From Morinoia aosen (Eukaryota; Arthropoda; Malacostraca; Amphipoda; Talitridae): a stretch of DNA of 64,000 bases. The notes beneath the pieces are model-generated. The model had not been told where the DNA came from. It did not search any database and worked only from the letters and a program-made list of their open reading frames with translations. Each line of letters begins with the position of its first letter. Position 1 is the first letter of the stretch. Made by a program: the position numbers and the translations under genes. Positions 24,501 through 33,190 of the stretch are shown piece after piece. The stretch lies in contig CM059563.1 in NCBI GenBank assembly GCA_030386875.1, positions 34,324,139 to 34,388,138 of the forward strand, written 5' to 3'.

Positions 24501-25065
24501 TCGAGCACGCCACAATGCGTGACTCTCTTGCTGCGGTTGTTGGTGAGCTTAAAGAGCATCGGGTACTCGACGTTGAGGCGCGTCAGCTGCTCCAGGGCAG
24601 AGGGGGGCATGATGACTGCGCAGGATAGGGCACAGTGTCAGGCACAGGGGCAGGTGTTCACAGGGGTGGAGGAGGGGGGTTAAAAGAGGGGCAGGTGTTC
24701 AGAGGGAGGTGCAGGTGCTGAGCACCTGCCCCTGCACAAATGCTGAGCACTTGAAGGACATTATTGTGCGCCATCTAATTTTTGCTTTATAATCTGTAAA
24801 ATAACAAGTACATTATAGCACACCAACTATTTTTTACTGTTTAATCAGTACAATAATACTAGCATATTGTTGTATACCAACTATTTTTTGCAATAGAATC
24901 AGTACTATAATAGAAGCACATTATTGCATATACAAGAAACTAACTTTTTCCACCATCTTCCACCGCTTGCTTATCACTGCTGGGGAACATGGACACGGAG
25001 TAACATCTGTAGTTGCTGTCAAAGGGCCGAGGGTTCAGCCCTTCACCGAAGAGATTCAAGGAGAA
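9398..25065 (-). CDS. UFD1: UFD1, ubiquitin-recognition subunit of the p97/VCP-UFD1-NPL4 complex
   Basis: Six exons in transcript order: 25065-24945, 24615-24461, 20069-19921, 13779-13584, 11478-11332 and 9568-9398. They total 939 bases, or 312 codons plus stop, against 307 residues in human UFD1. The phases close exactly at every join. The N-terminal double-psi barrel and ubiquitin-binding region is strongly conserved, with [45 protein letters not shown] and [12 protein letters not shown]. The C-terminal half carries the p97/NPL4-binding segments [13 protein letters not shown] and FQGEGTSLR. The complex extracts ubiquitinated proteins in ER-associated degradation and at chromatin. The initiator Met is not in these exons: the first one opens at FSLNLF, where relatives read M-F-S. 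A tiny 5' exon ending at or just after ATG is therefore expected upstream. Introns are full of transposons. Confidence 0.95.
10316..10690 (-). repeat. SINE-like repeat copy with internal duplication
   Basis: Runs on the - strand from the hairpin head (ends at 10690) to the 3' tail near 10316. A block of about 60 bp (aaacaagat.gaagttgaagaaagtagtaggtgctgaca) is duplicated in tandem at about 10437-10556. Confidence 0.75.
11332..11478 (-). CDS. UFD1: UFD1 exon 6, Ala-rich linker and first p97-binding motif
   Basis: Encodes [10 protein letters not shown], a run of seven alanines, [20 protein letters not shown] and [12 protein letters not shown]. The FxGxGxRLDGKKK segment is the conserved SHP-type p97-binding box. 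The acceptor is ctatttcag and the donor gtgagt; both ends are phase 0. Confidence 0.93.
11712..12013 (-). repeat. SINE-like repeat copy lacking part of the head
   Basis: Typical body (gaagcctccctatccgcaacg through ctcagctcgggacctcacattt). The head lacks the second hairpin: gtgctagtatccctctgagagg. In the UFD1 exon 5/6 intron. Confidence 0.75.
12842..13474 (-). repeat. SINE-like repeat copy split by a Harbinger-type MITE
   Basis: The tail tagattagattatttgttag lies at the left and the head ccatagatacagtagttgtagccctctgagggg at the right. The repeat is interrupted at 12876-13142 exactly after tccc-TAA. Confidence 0.8.
12876..13142. mobile_element. PIF/Harbinger-type MITE with TAA duplication
   Basis: 267 bp with long inverted ends starting AGGCCTGTTTACACGATCA, flanked by TAA on both sides. 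The inverted ends extend about 60 bp to a shared gggcggggcttgcg block. A 3-bp TWA-type duplication and GGCCTGTTTACACG-like ends are typical of Harbinger MITEs. No coding capacity. Confidence 0.8.
13584..13779 (-). CDS. UFD1: UFD1 exon 5
   Basis: Encodes [38 protein letters not shown] and [18 protein letters not shown], then a short Ala/Gly-rich start of the linker. The acceptor is cgttgcag and the donor gtgagt. The exon is noticeably GC-rich against an AT-rich surround. Confidence 0.94.
14630..14815 (+). repeat. SINE-like repeat fragment
   Basis: A 3' half only: cttacagtttctatgcgctgg, gtccatactgaatggt, ctatggagtctcaagctaat. Diverged. Confidence 0.5.
15340..15693 (-). repeat. SINE-like repeat copy
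   Basis: Near full length on the - strand, from ggactctctaaccacaacaa (tail side) to tagttgtatcccccttagagg (head side). Confidence 0.7.
16215..16330 (-). repeat. SINE-like repeat remnant
   Basis: Short match: ccctagcaactc, agaacaaagagaagacaccatccagtatgg. Heavily decayed. Confidence 0.35.
16972..18133. mobile_element. TTAA foldback element, family A
   Basis: The ends GGAGATCATCCGGG and GGAGACCATCCGGG are inverted and flanked by TTAA and T-TTAA. Near the left end is a C/G tract (ccccccctcccgggaggg...). Internally, a ~90-bp unit around ttgttctagcatcaaaactgaagga occurs forward at 17230-17300, inverted at 17668-17755 and forward again at 17891-17975. No coding capacity. It sits in the UFD1 exon 4/5 intron. 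Confidence 0.7.
18134..19920. other. UFD1: UFD1 intron, no recognised feature
   Basis: AT-rich intron sequence. I see no exon, repeat family member or RNA gene here. Confidence 0.4.
19921..20069 (-). CDS. UFD1: UFD1 exon 4
   Basis: Encodes [35 protein letters not shown] and [15 protein letters not shown], the last Arg codon being split (CG|A). The acceptor is tgcatgcag and the donor gtaagt. Confidence 0.94.
21060..22485 (-). mobile_element. Internally deleted hAT-like transposon, 16-bp perfect TIRs
   Basis: The ends are CAGGGTGCGTACAGGC and its exact complement, 1426 bp apart. The flanking direct repeat is CTTCTC (6 bp), not the usual hAT 8. The element encodes the two ends of a transposase on the - strand with the middle missing. 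It lies in the UFD1 exon 3/4 intron. Confidence 0.8.
21312..22012 (-). pseudogene. hAT-like transposase remnant: zinc finger joined to C-terminal dimerisation domain
   Basis: From 22012 down, one frame reads [15 protein letters not shown], then [16 protein letters not shown] and [11 protein letters not shown], a BED/C2HC-type finger at the N-terminus of many hAT transposases. From about 21810 a second frame reads [19 protein letters not shown] and ends in a long charged coiled coil ([19 protein letters not shown]); this is the hAT C-terminal segment. The catalytic core between them is absent and the two parts are in different frames, so no active transposase is made. A 238-codon frame remains open across the joint, but its first part is out of register with the finger. 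Confidence 0.75.
22775..23125 (-). repeat. SINE-like repeat copy
   Basis: Tail agattagattagatgttag at the left, body with aaaacattttattt, and head gtagatgcagtagttgtattctccatgaggg at the right. Near full length. Confidence 0.8.
23790..23975. repeat. CCGGCGG-type TTAA repeat, partial
   Basis: Shares ttcaatac-aaactcaaatttcgagtcaattg and accaccggtggtgcacctcgcagtcaaagtg with the element at 82-391. The right end is followed by TTAA; the left end is not clear. Confidence 0.55.
24131..24350. mobile_element. piggyBac-type MITE, second copy
   Basis: 220 bp between TTAA at 24127-24130 and TTAA at 24351-24354. Its right end CATTAAAGGG and its internal ttaccgtta.taaccacc, ggagctgccactyggcag and tatattgar blocks match 2110-2331. 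The left end is mutated (TCTTCTAATGTC). Confidence 0.7.
24461..24615 (-). CDS. UFD1: UFD1 exon 3
   Basis: Encodes [36 protein letters not shown] and [16 protein letters not shown]. The acceptor is ctgcgcag and the donor gttagt. Two bases complete the Ile codon split with the previous exon. This is the most conserved block of the double-psi barrel. Confidence 0.94.
24620..24735. repeat. GC-rich minisatellite-like tract beside UFD1 exon 3
   Basis: Irregular repeats of cacctgcccct / ggggcaggtgttca occur 5' of the acceptor on the coding strand. They give a pyrimidine-rich run leading into ctgcgcag. It is a sharp GC island in AT-rich intron. Confidence 0.55.
24945..25065 (-). CDS. UFD1: UFD1 exon 2 (first coding exon seen)
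   Basis: Encodes [20 protein letters not shown], then [20 protein letters not shown], and ends with one base of the next Ile codon. The acceptor on the - strand is ttccaacag and the donor gttagt. The YRCYSVSM motif marks the start of the UFD1 N-domain. Confidence 0.92.
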
Positions 25066-26030
25066 CTGTTGGAAAAAAATTAATAAGAAACTAAATATTC
25101 ATGACATCCAATAAAATAGAAATAAACTCTGTGGGAAATTGAGATTCCTCAATTGATGCTTCTAATGTCCAGCCATAATTATGGGAATAAAAATGAACCT
25201 ACAACTTAGTAATTAATTACATTAAATTTTCTATAATATGTGAAGCCTGTCTAAATTATTGTTAGAAAAATATTATTAAATACAAAAAAACATTTTTTAG
25301 AAAGATAAATACATAAAAAATGAGCAATATTTGTCAGTGTTTGGAAATTGATGCCCCAAGCTGATTGTAAGAACATGTGTACTACTATGAAACTCATTTC
25401 CTAATTAACATTCACATATTGACTTAAACTGGCAAACTAAAAAAAGCAGCAAAATTGGAAAATATCAAACGGCAACTTGACAAACTCTGAGCACAACTAT
25501 GAATGCTTAGATTCCTATACTGAAAAAGTTTTTATAAAATTTCAGTTTTAGTTGATATTATTTAGCAATAAACCCATTCAAATCTATTTGAATCAGTGAA
25601 ATAGAAGGCTAATTTTTTGTAAAATACATCAACATGAAATGAGTAGTACTAAACTACAGATAATTAGACATGATCAAAATTGATAAAAATCTTGTTTTAA
25701 TTGAAATAAATCATATTCCTCTTTTTAGTGGATTAAAAAATTCAAAGAAAGAGTAATTTTGAATAATCATTGATCCTTTGAATTCATTCTAATTTTTTGA
25801 CTACATAACTAACTGGATATGATATGTGTAGGTGTTCAGAAATTATATCCCACCAAAAACAGCACATTAAGGTCTAGATTACATGGGCATTAATATTTCA
25901 ACACCATCTGACAAACTTATCAGGCATTATCTTATGTATGCCAGCATGGTTTACAATCAATTTTATGCAACTAATATGAAACCTGCTTCGAGCACATAGG
26001 ATAAGTTCTATTTTGTTGACCGTTCGACAT
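25066..26030. other. Sequence upstream of UFD1 exon 2; no exon identified
   Basis: Very AT-rich. It should hold intron 1 of UFD1 and possibly the ATG-bearing exon. I cannot identify an ATG followed by a convincing donor here. Confidence 0.35.
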
Positions 26031-26719
26031 TTTAGGAGGGGGGGGGGTTTCAAAATGCTTCTTGTCCGACAGTTTTTGAGATGCAGTGATGATTTTGGTA
26101 TCATTGGATGCGGAAAGACGTGGAAATTCCAAATCGCTAAATGGTTTTCTCCAATTTTTCAGTTTGAAAAACAAAATTAAAAAATTTGAAAACAAACTTT
26201 GTAATCGAAAAAATTCGGATTTATGACATCATAACTTATGAACATAAATTTATCGTAAAAAAACATCAAGCGATTTGGAATGACCACGTCTTTCCGCATC
26301 CAATTATACCAAAATCATTATGGTATCTTAAAAACTGTAAGAAAAGAACCATTTTGAAACCCCAAAATCCATTGTTTACATTATAAGCACAACAAAGAAA
26401 CATAAACAATTGTAATTTAAATTTTCTAAATTTTTGGTTCAGGTTAGACCCCTGAAATCGTTATAGAGTAATAGAGACATAGGAGATGACATAGCAACGT
26501 CAAGCCGTGAAGAAAGTGCCAAGGGGGAAGTGGAACATGATAAAATACCCCTTCCCCCTCCCCCCCCATTCTTTAAATCCCCGTAGCAGTCGAACAAGTG
26601 AACGTACGAGTCTCATTTTTACACAGGATGTACCTGACCTTTTACACTTCTTATAGCAGCAAAAATCCTAGTTTCTCCAGAAATCTCAAAAACATGGATT
26701 CCTATGGGGGACGCTGTCC
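26030..26719 (-). mobile_element. TTAA foldback element, family C, inverted copy (left end lost)
   Basis: The right terminus GGACAGCGTCCCCCATAG (read on -) is followed by TTAA at 26720-26723. The interior is the mirror image of 26802-27983, including the C-rich tract and the gaggtcaggtacatcctg block. A forward/inverted pair of the unit atgattttggtatcattggatg lies at 26090 and 26285-26320. The far terminus is not recognisable. Confidence 0.6.
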
Positions 26720-26801
26720 TTAAGCAAGTTCCTACTTCTTTATTTTAATTTTAAAATTTTTTTAATCATTGACGCTCTATGCTTGGCGACAGATTCATCA
26801 A

Positions 26802-27983
26802 GGACAGCATCCCCCATATGAATCCATGTTTTTGAGATCACTCGAGAAACTGGTATTTTTGCTGCTATAAGAAGTGTATGAGGTCAGGTACATCCTGTGA
26901 AAAAATGAGACTCGTACGTTTACTCGTTCGCCCCCTACGGGGGTTTGAACAATGGGGGGAGGGGAGGGGGAAATGTATTTTTCCTTGTTACACCTCTTTC
27001 TTCATGGCGCAACGTTGCTATGTCATCTCCTATGTCTCTGTATTACTCTATAATGATTTTATGGGTCTAACCTGAACCAAAAATTTTCGAAGAATTTTAA
27101 TTAAAATTGTTAACATATCCTTTTTTTGCCTATATTGACCATCTCAGACTTTGAGGTTTCAAAAGTCATCTCCTCCTACATTTTTTAAGCTACAGCAATG
27201 ATTTTGGTATCATTGGATGCTAAAAGCCAAGGGCTTTTCAAAAAATCTTAAGCAACTTCACAATTTTTTTTCATTCAAAAGTTACGATGTCATAAATCCA
27301 CATTTAAAAAAATTAGCTCCTTTTTTTCATTTTTTTAATTAAAACTGGAGAGTTGGAGAACGGGATAGGACCTTTCGGCATCCAATGATACCAAAATCAT
27401 CACTTTTACTCAAAAACTGTCGGAGGAGATGCATTTTGAAAACCCCCCAAAAAGTCTCATTTTCTACGAATATCTTGTTATCTATGGGGAATTATTATTA
27501 TTATTATATAAGAAAGTTTTAGCCTCCCTTAACCACGACAAAGATGTTCCAAGAGAGGAAAGAGGAAGGCACCATTTAGTATGGAGTTGAGGGAACGCGG
27601 AATCTATGCACAAGGTGCACAGAAACAGTAAGCTAGGAAAGAAGTTCATGAAACAAGAAAAAGTTGAAGAAGAAAGTAGTAGGTGCTGAAAAACAGGACA
27701 GCAGTGAACCGAAAAAAAAAATGGTCCGTAACAAAACAAAAACCTATTTTATTACAACAAAAAAGAAGCCTACCTAACCTTTAGCTTGGGCCCTCACATG
27801 GTTCCCCTGGGAGCGTTAATTCCCATAGATACAATAGTTGTATCCCCCTGAGGGGTATCTATGGGGAAAACAATATTTTTTCACAAATGACAAATGATTC
27901 TGAAGCATTTATTATCAGTACACCAAACTTTATTGCTCTAGGTTCAATAATAAAGAAAAAGGTCCATAAGGGAGATGCTCTCC
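26802..27983 (+). mobile_element. TTAA foldback element, family C, with SINE inserted
   Basis: The left end GGACAGCATCCCCCATA follows TCAA; the right end GGAGATGCTCTCC precedes TGTAA. Removing the SINE and its duplication (377 bp) leaves about 805 bp, close to the 832 bp of the copy at 55917-56748. Both share the gaggtcaggtacatcct block, a G-rich tract and ctctaggttcaataataaag near the right end. Confidence 0.65.
27492..27855 (-). repeat. SINE-like repeat copy with perfect target duplication
   Basis: 364 bp flanked by TATCTATGGGGAA (13 bp) at 27479-27491 and 27856-27868. This copy fixes the family's limits: the 5' end is cccctcagggggatac and the 3' end an (ATA/ATT)n tail. It inserted into the family C element. 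Confidence 0.88.
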
Positions 27984-28429
27984 TGTAAGGGCCTACCCAC
28001 CCAAAACTTGACCAAATTTGTCATGGTGTTTTACAGGTGGTCCTATTGCAACTAGGTGAACAAAAATGCATACCAATATGTTAAATTCTAAACATATTTG
28101 CTTCTATAAAAATTTTAGATGTTTGCGCAATAAATTTTTTCCTGTTACAAAAATGGAAAACTTTAATAGTAGCAAATGTGCTTAAAATTCAATTTTACAT
28201 CTTGAAGTGCATTTTTGTTTACCCAGCTGAAATAGGACCGCTTGTGGACCATCATGGCAAATTTGGTCAAGTTTAGGATAGGAGGCGCCCTTCAGAGCTT
28301 TAAAAGTGACCTCAACTAAATATGGTGTCTCCCACAGAACTCTTCAGGATAGTCTCAGGGCATCATATACTCCTGTTGAGCATCAACAAGGCAGCTAACT
28401 TAGTTATCAAGACCATGGAGATGTGCAGG

Positions 28430-28575
28430 TATGAGAGCATGGGGTGGTGAGGGCATGAGACCATGTGAGAGCATGCAGTGGTGAGGGCATGAGAGCACGG
28501 GGTGGTGAGGGCATGAGAGCATGGGGTGGTGAGGGCATGAGAGCATGGGGTGGTGAGAGCATGTAAGAGCATGCT
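28430..28575. repeat. Minisatellite, ~24-bp unit (gagggcatgagagcatggggtggt)
   Basis: About six head-to-tail copies with small variations between 28430 and 28575, ending next to a tRNA-SINE half. The open frame through it reads repeats of ALTTPCSH, which is likely incidental. Confidence 0.8.
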
Positions 28576-29049
28576 CTCATGTTTATTTGTTTTTCAAATG
28601 CCTTATAACTAACACCAGGATGCCATGACGATTTCCCTCGGTCAAGCTGGTCCCCATTTCAGGCACCTGGGTAGAGTCAGGGTTGGCATATAAAAAACCC
28701 ACCCAAAAAAAAAACACTAAATAGTGGGTTTTTGGGGGCTTTTTTGGGTTTTATTAGTGCTATTTAAATTTCACTTGTTTTCAAGCTTATAGAATCAAAA
28801 TGAGCTGAATACTTATGTTGTCAAAAATTTGTCCAAGGCATTTGCATGACTATGACAATAAATATTGAAAAACAAAAAAAACACCAATATAAAAATAAAA
28901 TAAGAAAAACCCTAATCAAAACTCGAGGGATTAGCATATTTCCATGACTTCCATTTCCAAAGTAAAAAAAACAAAAACTAAGAAACAAATACAGCTTGAC
29001 TATTTGAGAGTATAGAGACTTCTGAATTCTTCCTCTGTCTTCTACACTA

Positions 29050-29255
29050 AACTGCTACTACAGTACTACTGTGTTTCTCTTTCTACATCCACTGCCATTT
29101 CATCGATGTCATCCACATCATGATCATTTGTGAGGTGGCAATATACCAACATCAATTTTTGTGCGCGTTCCGATCCTAATCTATTTCTCAATTTATTCCA
29201 CACAATTCCAAATGTTGAGAAAATTCTCTCAATGGATCCTAAACTTGCAGGGCAA
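29050..29255 (-). pseudogene. hAT transposase C-terminal dimerisation (hATC) fragment
   Basis: The - strand reads GSIERIFSTFGIVWNKLRNR, then LGSERAQKLMLVYCHLTND and DHDVDDIDEMAVDVERET. The ERxFSxxGxxxxxxRxxLxxExxxxLxxxxxxL pattern is the hATC signature. The catalytic domain upstream (29260-30150) is not recognisable and is stop-filled, so this is a fossil. Confidence 0.8.
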
Positions 29256-30164
29256 GAATGAACATAAACTTGCAGAAACCCTCTGCCAGTGTTTTTTCAT
29301 GAATCTGCATTTTCTGCTGTTTCTTGTCTTTCTTGGATATCCCACCATCAACGAGGAGTCATTGTCTTAGTAATATTCTCATTGAACTTCTCTCTCATTG
29401 ATATTCTCATTGTTTTGGGAAGATGTTGGAGTCCTTCAATTTATACAATAAAGCGTACCGATGAACTCCTGATTGTACTCAGCCAACCACTCTTCAATAT
29501 CTGTCTCCTGTGAGAGCTTTGCCTGAAATAAGTCTAACAATTATAATCAGATGGGGTAAGAAACGACCGCAGCCATCATGGGGTAAGAAAGTAAAGAAAC
29601 GACTGGCCTATGGTGAGAATTCAAGCTGCACTGGAACAAATTTGACGATGGAATCTGTTAGAGCATTTATTTCTAATCATTTTATTGTTTATTGCTATCC
29701 TGAACTGCAAAAAGTGATTTTTTTAGCAAATCTAAAAAAAAAATATTGGCATGTCACTATATGTTGTAACATGTAACAGTGTGGTTGACTGACTTGGCTT
29801 GTGCTACTAAGCCCTCCATCTCACACAATACACATGTTAAGTTGTTAACAGCATGACTGTAAGTGATGTGCAGCTGTCTTGCTTCAAGTTGCTTGTGGTG
29901 GTTACGTATGATCGGCAGGGTGCTTCCCTCTCACATGACTCGCGTCTGTCAGCTGCTAAAACAACTTACTATGAATTGACAAGCAGAACAGTTCTTTTTG
30001 CACATCTTATATTATTACAGACTGCAGAGCTATGTCCCTATGCATATGGTAATTGGTAAATGGTAATTGTGAGGGACAAACTTAATTCATATATTGTTCA
30101 TATAATGTAATAATTCATATAATAATGTAATATAATGTTGGAAATAAAGTAATCAAAGAACAAT

Positions 30165-30530
30165 ATTATTATTATATTATTATATAAGAAAGTTTTAGCC
30201 TCCCTTAATTGCACAACAAAGATGTTCTAAGAGAGGAAGGAGGAAGGCACCATTTAGTTTGGAGTTGAGGGAACGCAGAATCTATGCACAAGGTGCACAG
30301 AAACAGGAAGCTGAGAAAGACATTCATGAAACAAGAAAAAGTTGAAGAAGAAAGTAGTAGGTGGTGAAAAACATGACAGCAGCGAACCGAAAAAAGATGG
30401 TCCGTAACAAAACAAAAACCAATTCTATTTCAACAAAAGGAAGCCTACCTAACCATTAGCTCGGGCCATCACATAGTCCCCCTGGGAGCGCTAATTCCCA
30501 TAGATATAATACCTGTATCCCCCTGAGGGG
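30165..30530 (-). repeat. SINE-like repeat copy inside the hAT element
   Basis: Near full length, with an (ATT)n-type tail at the left (attattattatattattatataag) and head tgtatccccctgagggg at the right. Same subfamily as 27492-27855. Confidence 0.8.
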
Positions 30531-32233
30531 ATCAAATAATATTTACTCAATAAGTGTATATATATAAATCTGGAAAAGAGGCAACTGGAGCCGTATGAAT
30601 AACTTTTTTAAAAAAAAACAGGTATAACAAAAACCCAATAAAGCCCCCCCAAAAAACAATAAAACCCAAAAAAAAACAATAAAACCCCCAAAAAAATGTG
30701 TCCCAAAAAAAAATTTAACCCAAAAAAAAATTCAACACAAAAAAAACCACGTGGGTTGGGTTTTATTAAAAAACCCAAGGTTTTTTCCATCCCTTGGTAG
30801 AGTGGGGCATTGTGCTCGAGTTTTCTCTCATACCCAACGGGAAAATCTCAGCAGCGCCGAGATTCGAACCATCAACTCCTTCACGGAACGGCGCGTTCTT
30901 AACCACTCTGCTATGGTGAGCAATGAAGAAATGACCTGTTCTATATGCCTATGCCTAGTATCGTGTTGGGAAGCCTTCAAAAGGATTGCATCTGTTTTAA
31001 TGGTTAATTTTCTACCTCCTCCTTATTTTAGAACATTAAGAGTTATGAAAGATCAAGTCATATAGTCTTTAATTATCGGAAATCTTGGAATCAATGGAAT
31101 GAATATCAGATATTTTTTCTAGTAACTCACTGCTGTGTTTGATATGCAAGGCTTGTATTCACTGCAATACTTTTTATTTTATTATTTTTTATAAATAAAT
31201 AAGTAACTCAATCTTTGATTCAATCTCAAACATTATTACAATCTTTGTATAAGTTAATTTTGTGTCTCTGGAATGCACAAATGTGTTGCAGCCGTTTATA
31301 AACTGTATGAAATAGTGTACCGAGAATCAAAACCTGTTCAAAAAATTGAAACTGGTCAAAGAAACTTATACAAAATTATGAAATTTAAAGAAATTTAAAC
31401 ATCATTTTTCAATCAATCTCATATTAACAAGAATTTTACTGCAGGTTTCAGGTTAGTGATGCAAAAAATGGTTTTATTTGATTGCGTTTTTTTTGCAAAA
31501 AAAACGTGTTTTTTATGTGTTTTTTTTTGCACACCTAAATTTTGTTAAGTATATGGCTGGGTTTTTTTGGACACCTAAAATATATTAATATCCATGTTTT
31601 TTAGTCATTTTATGGTTATAAAAACATCAAAAAAAAACCATACAGTAAAAGTGGTGGCAGATAACCCACAATTACCTAGAGGCATCTAAGAGGAACAGCA
31701 GGAGCCACAGAACTTATATTGATGGAGTCAAAATTCAGAGCTTTCTATCTCTACTCTGTCTGATTTTATTTTTATGTGCTTAAAAAAATCAGACGTAGCA
31801 GAGATAATAAGCTCTGAATTTTGACTCCATCAATATAAGTTCTGTGGTAAGTTCTGTGGCTCCTGCTGTACCTCTTAGACTCCTCTAGGTAATTGTGGGT
31901 TATCTGCCACCACTTTTACTGTATGGTTTCTTTTTTATGTTTTCATTACAAAAAAATGACTACAAACCAAAGATATTAATATATTTTAGGTGACCAAAAA
32001 ATATGCTGTTTTTTTAAAAACATGCATTTTTTATAAAAAAAATCTGACTAATAAAAATGAAAATTAATATATTTTCTGGTACCAAATATAACCATGCTTT
32101 TTTTGTTTACAAAGAATCATGACTAAAAAACAATATATTTAATGTGACCTAAAAACCCCATGCAGTTATTAGTTTTTATTAAAAAGTTATTAGGATTCAT
32201 TTTTTGCTCACGACTTCTTTGTAAAAAAAAACA

Positions 32234-32510
32234 CCCCCTCAGGGGGATACAACTATTGTATCTATGGGAACTAGCGCTCCCAGGGGGACAATGTGAGGGC
32301 CCAAGCTGAGAGTTAGGTAGGCCTCCTTTTTGTTGAAATAAAATGTTTTTGTTATGTTGAGGACCACCTTTTTTTGGTTCACCGCTGTCCTGTTTTTCAG
32401 CACCTACTACTGTCTTCTTCAACTTTGATCTTGTTTCATAATCTTCCTTCCTCTCTTTGGATTGCATTTGTTGCTGGGTAGGGAGGCTAAAACTAATGAC
32501 TAATCAAATC
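32234..32510 (+). repeat. SINE-like repeat copy with internal deletion, inside hAT element 1
   Basis: Flanked by tgtaaaaaaaaaca and tgtaaaaaaaaca. The body lacks the block between cttgtttcataatc and ttccttcctctctttgg. The same deletion is in the mirror copy at 35852-36123. Confidence 0.8.
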
Positions 32511-32944
32511 TGTAAAAAAAACATGGATATTAATGTATTTTATGTGACCAAAAAAACATGCTTTTTGAAAAAAAAGGTTTATACAAAAAACATGAGTGTT
32601 ATTAAATTTTATCTGACCTGAAAAAACATGACCTTTTAAAAACTATGTTTTTTTTCACAAAAAGTCATATATATCTGTTTTTAGATCATGATTTTTTTTG
32701 GTAAAGAAAACATGATTTAAAAAAAACCAGCATGGTTTTTTTGGTAAATAAAATATATTAATATCCACATTTTTTTAATCATGATTTTTCTGTAAAAAGA
32801 TGTTTTAAAAAAAAAACAGCATGGTTGTTTATGGTAAAATAAAGTATATTAATATCCGTGTTTTTTAGTCATGACTTTTTTGCAACAAAAACATTCAAAA
32901 AATAGCATGGATTTTTTGGTCACATAAGATATATTAATATCCAT

Positions 32945-33190
32945 TAGAACCGTACCAGGTCTTAGAATAAAATATCCACAAAGAATCTATTCACTCTATA
33001 AAACCTTTCAGAGACTAGCTCCATCTTCAGTAAGTCATTCAGTCAAATGTTTTTCAAAGGAACAGGGAAAATTCATTGTCCATTTCACCAAATTTTACTG
33101 AATGACTGAGGATGGAGCTGGTCTCCGAAAGGTTTTATGGAGTAAATAGATTCTTTGTAGATATTTTATTCTAAGACCTAGTACAGTTCT
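32945..33190. repeat. Palindromic pair with CTGAgGATGGAGC...CTCCGAAAGG motifs
   Basis: Two inverted copies of gaaccgtaccaggtcttagaataaaatat...aaacctttcagagactagctccatcttcag face each other. The motif CTGAxGATGGAGC-5nt-CTCxGAAA resembles that seen at the ends of Penelope-like elements. It recurs mirrored at 34790-35045. Confidence 0.6.

Larger units (their letters stand above)
28678..30795 (-). mobile_element. hAT transposon with 8-bp target duplication GGTAGAGT
   Basis: Starts CAGGGTTGGCATATAAAAAACCC; the other end read inward is AAGGGATGGAAAAAACC. GGTAGAGT lies at 28670-28677 and 30796-30803. Both subterminal regions are rich in aaaaaaccca repeats. It carries a hAT C-terminal fragment and has a SINE-like repeat inside it. 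Confidence 0.85.
28580..30930 (-). repeat. tRNA-derived SINE split by a hAT element
   Basis: The head on the - strand (30930 to 30804) has box A TAGCAGAGTGG and box B GGTTCGAATCTC. The remainder (28669 to about 28580) follows the hAT insertion. The two parts match, in order, the uninterrupted copy at 44330-44638, e.g. gcacctgggt-gagt-ggagtattgtgc. Confidence 0.8.

Noticed and set aside
24620..24735. CRISPR-like or regulatory repeat array
   Set aside because: Repeats are irregular, short and unspaced, in a eukaryotic intron; it is a pyrimidine-rich minisatellite.
28363..28572. Repetitive protein ALTTPCSH
   Set aside because: It is just the reading of a minisatellite; there is no start context, no exon signals and no support beyond the open frame.
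30608..30790. Hydrophobic Phe-rich 60-codon frame
   Set aside because: Translation of the aaaaaaccca subterminal repeats of the hAT element.
30840..30925. A functional tRNA gene on the - strand
   Set aside because: Box A and box B are good, but the sequence is continuous with a SINE body shared with 44330-44638, so it is a SINE head.
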